Source: Cellulomonas uda (GTDB taxonomy: Bacteria; Actinomycetota; Actinomycetes; Actinomycetales; Cellulomonadaceae). From it: DNA of 52,903 nucleotides. Positions 51,223 through 52,903 of the stretch are shown piece by piece; position 1 is the stretch's first letter; the number at the start of each line of letters is the position of its first letter. The position numbers and the translations under genes are program-made. The stretch covers positions 1-52,903 of the forward strand of contig NZ_BJLP01000027.1 in NCBI RefSeq assembly GCF_006538705.1, read 5' to 3'. The notes beneath the pieces are model-generated. The model saw nothing but the letters and a program-made list of their open reading frames with translations. It was not told the origin of the DNA and searched no databases.

Positions 51223-51775
51223 TGTGCACCGGTCCCGGGGAGGGCTCGTCGTCGCCGCCCGTCGACAGCATCGCGAGGCTGAGGAGCGCGGCGACGAGCA
51301 GCGACGTGCCCGAGAGCACGACGGCCGACCACGCGAGTGCGCTGCTGCCGACGCTGCGCACGCGCAGGACCGCGACGACGAGCGCGACGAGCGCGACGGG
51401 GATCGCCAGCACCGGCACGAGCAGCACGAGCAGCAGCGCGAACGCACCGGCGACGAGCGCGACGACCGAGGCCGCGTCGGGTCCGGCGGGCCGTGCCGGC
51501 GCGGTGAGCGTCTCCTGCGCGGCGGCGAGCGCGACGACGGGCGTGTGGCCCGCGGGCGTGACGGTCCCGGCGATGACGTCCACCGACCCGAGGTCGGCGA
51601 GCACCTCGGTGACGTCGGCGGTCGAGGGGGCCGGGCCGAGCGCCTCGCGCAGGTGCTCGCGCACCGCGTCGAGGGTGTCCTCGCGCTCGCGCGGGTCGGC
51701 GGCGACGAGCGCGCGCTCGAGGTCGGCGAGGTAGGCCGCGACGAGCGGGTGCTCCGGGGCGGGGGGCCGGCTCAT
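51200..51775 (-). CDS. HAAS/DUF1700-type membrane protein, 191 aa
   Basis: The N-terminal part is the HAAS-like helical domain (LVAAYLADLERALVAADPRE, then EDTLDAVREHLREALG and VTEVLADLGSVD) that typically accompanies PadR regulators and may bind them. Two membrane segments follow (VVALVAGAFALLLVLLVPVL and SALAWSAVVLSGTSLLVAAL), with a short acidic tail. The start overlaps the PadR stop (ATGA). Probably modulates PadR or senses envelope stress. Confidence 0.85.
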   Translation of the reverse strand: MSRPPAPEHPLVAAYLADLERALVAADPREREDTLDAVREHLREALGPAPSTADVTEVLADLGSVDVIAGTVTPAGHTPVVALAAAQETLTAPARPAGPDAASVVALVAGAFALLLVLLVPVLAIPVALVALVVAVLRVRSVGSSALAWSAVVLSGTSLLVAALLSLAMLSTGGDDEPSPGPVHSEPLDQG

Positions 51776-52113
51776 CGGGACTCCTCCAGCACGGTGTCGA
51801 CGTCCTGGCGGAACGGTTCCCACGCACGGGTGAACAGGTCGAGCGCGGTGCGACCTTGCGGGGTGAGCTCGTAGTAGCGGCGTGGTGGGCCGCTCGTGGA
51901 CTCCTGCCAGGACGTCTCCACCCAGCCCTGCCGGCGCATGCGCGACAGCAGCGGGTAGAGCGTTCCCTCGCTCGCGAACAGCACCTGGTAGCGGGACAGG
52001 CGGGTGGCCAGCTCGAGGCCGTACGCCCTGTCCTTGCGCAGGCACGCGAGCACGCAGTACTCGAGGACCCCCTTGCGCAGCTGCGTCAGCAGCGCGTCCG
52101 ACTCTGCGGCCAT
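51772..52113 (-). CDS. PadR-family transcriptional regulator, 113 aa
   Basis: A winged-helix repressor of the small PadR type: LRKGVLEYCVLACLRKDRAY, then LATRLSRYQVLFASEGTLYP, LLSRMRRQGWVET and the wing RRYYELTPQGR. It is divergent from a secreted-protein gene and heads an operon with the HAAS protein. A CTTGCG-C-CGCAAG palindrome about 20 bp upstream is its likely operator. Confidence 0.9.
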   Translation of the reverse strand: MAAESDALLTQLRKGVLEYCVLACLRKDRAYGLELATRLSRYQVLFASEGTLYPLLSRMRRQGWVETSWQESTSGPPRRYYELTPQGRTALDLFTRAWEPFRQDVDTVLEESR

Positions 52114-52133
52114 GCGGGGGAACTTAGCAGTCT

Positions 52134-52146
52134 CTTGCGCCGCAAG
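52134..52146. promoter_or_regulatory. Candidate PadR operator
   Basis: CTTGCG-C-CGCAAG, a perfect 6-bp inverted repeat with a 1-bp centre, in the divergent promoter region between the PadR gene and the secreted-protein gene. Confidence 0.5.
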
Positions 52147-52226
52147 GTAGTGACTGGTGCAAAGATCTCTGCTGTGGTTAGAGCGAGCGGCGACCGGTGC
52201 CGCCCGAGGACCGAGATGGGGGTTCA

Positions 52227-52850
52227 GTGCAGTACATGAGGAAGATCGCGACCGCGCTCGTCGTGGCCGCGCTCGTGCTGGGTGGGGGGACCGCCGCGCG
52301 CGCCGAGGACGACGCTCCGACGTCGGACGACACCGCCCTGCAGGAGTACCTCGACTCGCTGAGCCCTCAGGAGCGTGCCGAGTTCGTCGAGACGCAGCTG
52401 CCGGCCACCACCGACGTCGTCGTCGGGGGCCAGCAGCCCGCCGACATCACGGCCGTGCGCTCGCTGCTCGCCGCGCGCGCCTCGGGCCTGTCCGTGACCC
52501 CCTCGGCCACCGGGTGCTGGTCGCAGCGGTGGACCTGGGCACCCCGGGCCGCCGCCGGCAACACGCTGTACACCTACTACCACGTGGGCCACTGGTGCGC
52601 GTCGGGCAGCAGCGTCACCTCCGCGCGTATCGCGGACTCCGGTGGCGAGACGTCCACGCCCGGCTGGTCCTACGAGGGCGTGACGGGCAGCGGCAAGGGC
52701 GTCGTGTCCAACGAGGGCCGCTCCTACACGCGGCACAAGTTCGTGCTCAAGGTCGGGGGCATCACGCTCCAGTCCCCGACGCCGTGCGCCCGCGTCAAGG
52801 GCCGGGCGTCGGGCACCTCGAGCGCCGACTCGGTGTGCGGGATCTCCTGA
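52227..52850 (+). CDS. Secreted protein of unknown function, 207 aa
   Basis: A Sec signal peptide (MRKIATALVVAALVLGGGTA, cleavage near ARA-ED) is followed by an acidic helical segment (DDTALQEYLDSLSPQERAEF) and a beta-rich domain with Trp and Cys (ATGCWSQRWTWAP, GHWCASGSS, TPCARVKG, DSVCGIS; two likely disulfides). GTG at 52227 follows GGGGG by 5 nt; the ATG three codons later is an alternative start. No family recognised; it might be a small carbohydrate-binding or inhibitor-type protein. It is divergent from padR and may be under its control. Confidence 0.75.
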   Translation: MQYMRKIATALVVAALVLGGGTAARAEDDAPTSDDTALQEYLDSLSPQERAEFVETQLPATTDVVVGGQQPADITAVRSLLAARASGLSVTPSATGCWSQRWTWAPRAAAGNTLYTYYHVGHWCASGSSVTSARIADSGGETSTPGWSYEGVTGSGKGVVSNEGRSYTRHKFVLKVGGITLQSPTPCARVKGRASGTSSADSVCGIS

Positions 52851-52873
52851 CGCGCACCTGAGGGACCACCGCG

Positions 52874-52903
52874 GTGACCGGTCGTTGGAGGGCGACCGGT
52901 CAC
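52874..52903 (+). terminator. Terminator at the window end
   Basis: GTGACCGGTCG and CGACCGGTCAC, an 11-bp stem with an 8-nt loop, 23 bp after the secreted-protein stop; the window ends at its last base. Confidence 0.75.

Overview
The window comes from a very high-GC actinobacterium, most likely Cellulomonas or a close relative. The pointers are a secreted GH11 xylanase with a xylan-binding CBM2b module, the remnant of a GH10 xylanase, a BldC-like regulator, and a galU-glp-rimJ-glpR-type cell-division block. Many genes also appear to have leaderless promoters (TANNNT ending about 6 nt before the start codon).

Layout. 1-4199 is chromosomal: the end of an OsmC-like gene, a small conserved protein, a broken LuxR-type regulator, the GH11 xylanase, and an HTH-DUF3887 regulator behind two mirrored operators. 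A tRNA-Arg(CCT) at 4200-4272 marks the left edge of an integrated mobilizable element (about 4273-14490). The element carries a low-GC orphan gene with a HEPN-like C-terminus, a tyrosine integrase with an overlapping excisionase, a MobF/TrwC relaxase cut into three pieces by an internal inversion, a candidate oriT, a DUF2750 gene, and a tightly overlapping three-gene operon encoding an XRE repressor, a soluble Ser/Thr kinase and a TPR protein. A 23-bp direct repeat occurs near both ends. An ISL3-type insertion sequence (14500-15959) with a frameshifted transposase sits where the right attachment site should be, and no copy of the tRNA 3' end is found there.

15960-19400 is a scar-like accessory stretch: small unknown genes, a lipoprotein, the C-terminal remnant of a GH10 xylanase with a frameshifted FIVAR-like tail, a PASTA-DUF4839 lipoprotein and a toxin-antitoxin pair.

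19418-52903 is mostly core chromosome: OsmC protein, SNF2 helicase, DUF4184 membrane protein, DEAD-box RNA helicase, LacI remnant, zinc-ribbon microprotein, TetR and BldC-like regulators, an ABC exporter, an amino-acid permease, and a 1572-aa protein that looks like a catalytically dead helicase-nuclease. These are followed by a SAF protein, MscL, an FmdB zinc ribbon under a CIRCE operator, penicillin acylase, 5-FTHF cyclo-ligase, galU-glp-rimJ-glpR, tRNA-Ala(CGC), a large secreted alpha/beta hydrolase with Ig-like repeats, and a PadR-HAAS operon.

Best candidates for something new are the XRE-kinase-TPR operon with its own palindromic operator (a possible defence or stress-response system carried by the element), the inverted relaxase segment, and the double pseudoenzyme at 31697-36415. 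Functional statements rest on motif reading only; no database search was possible.
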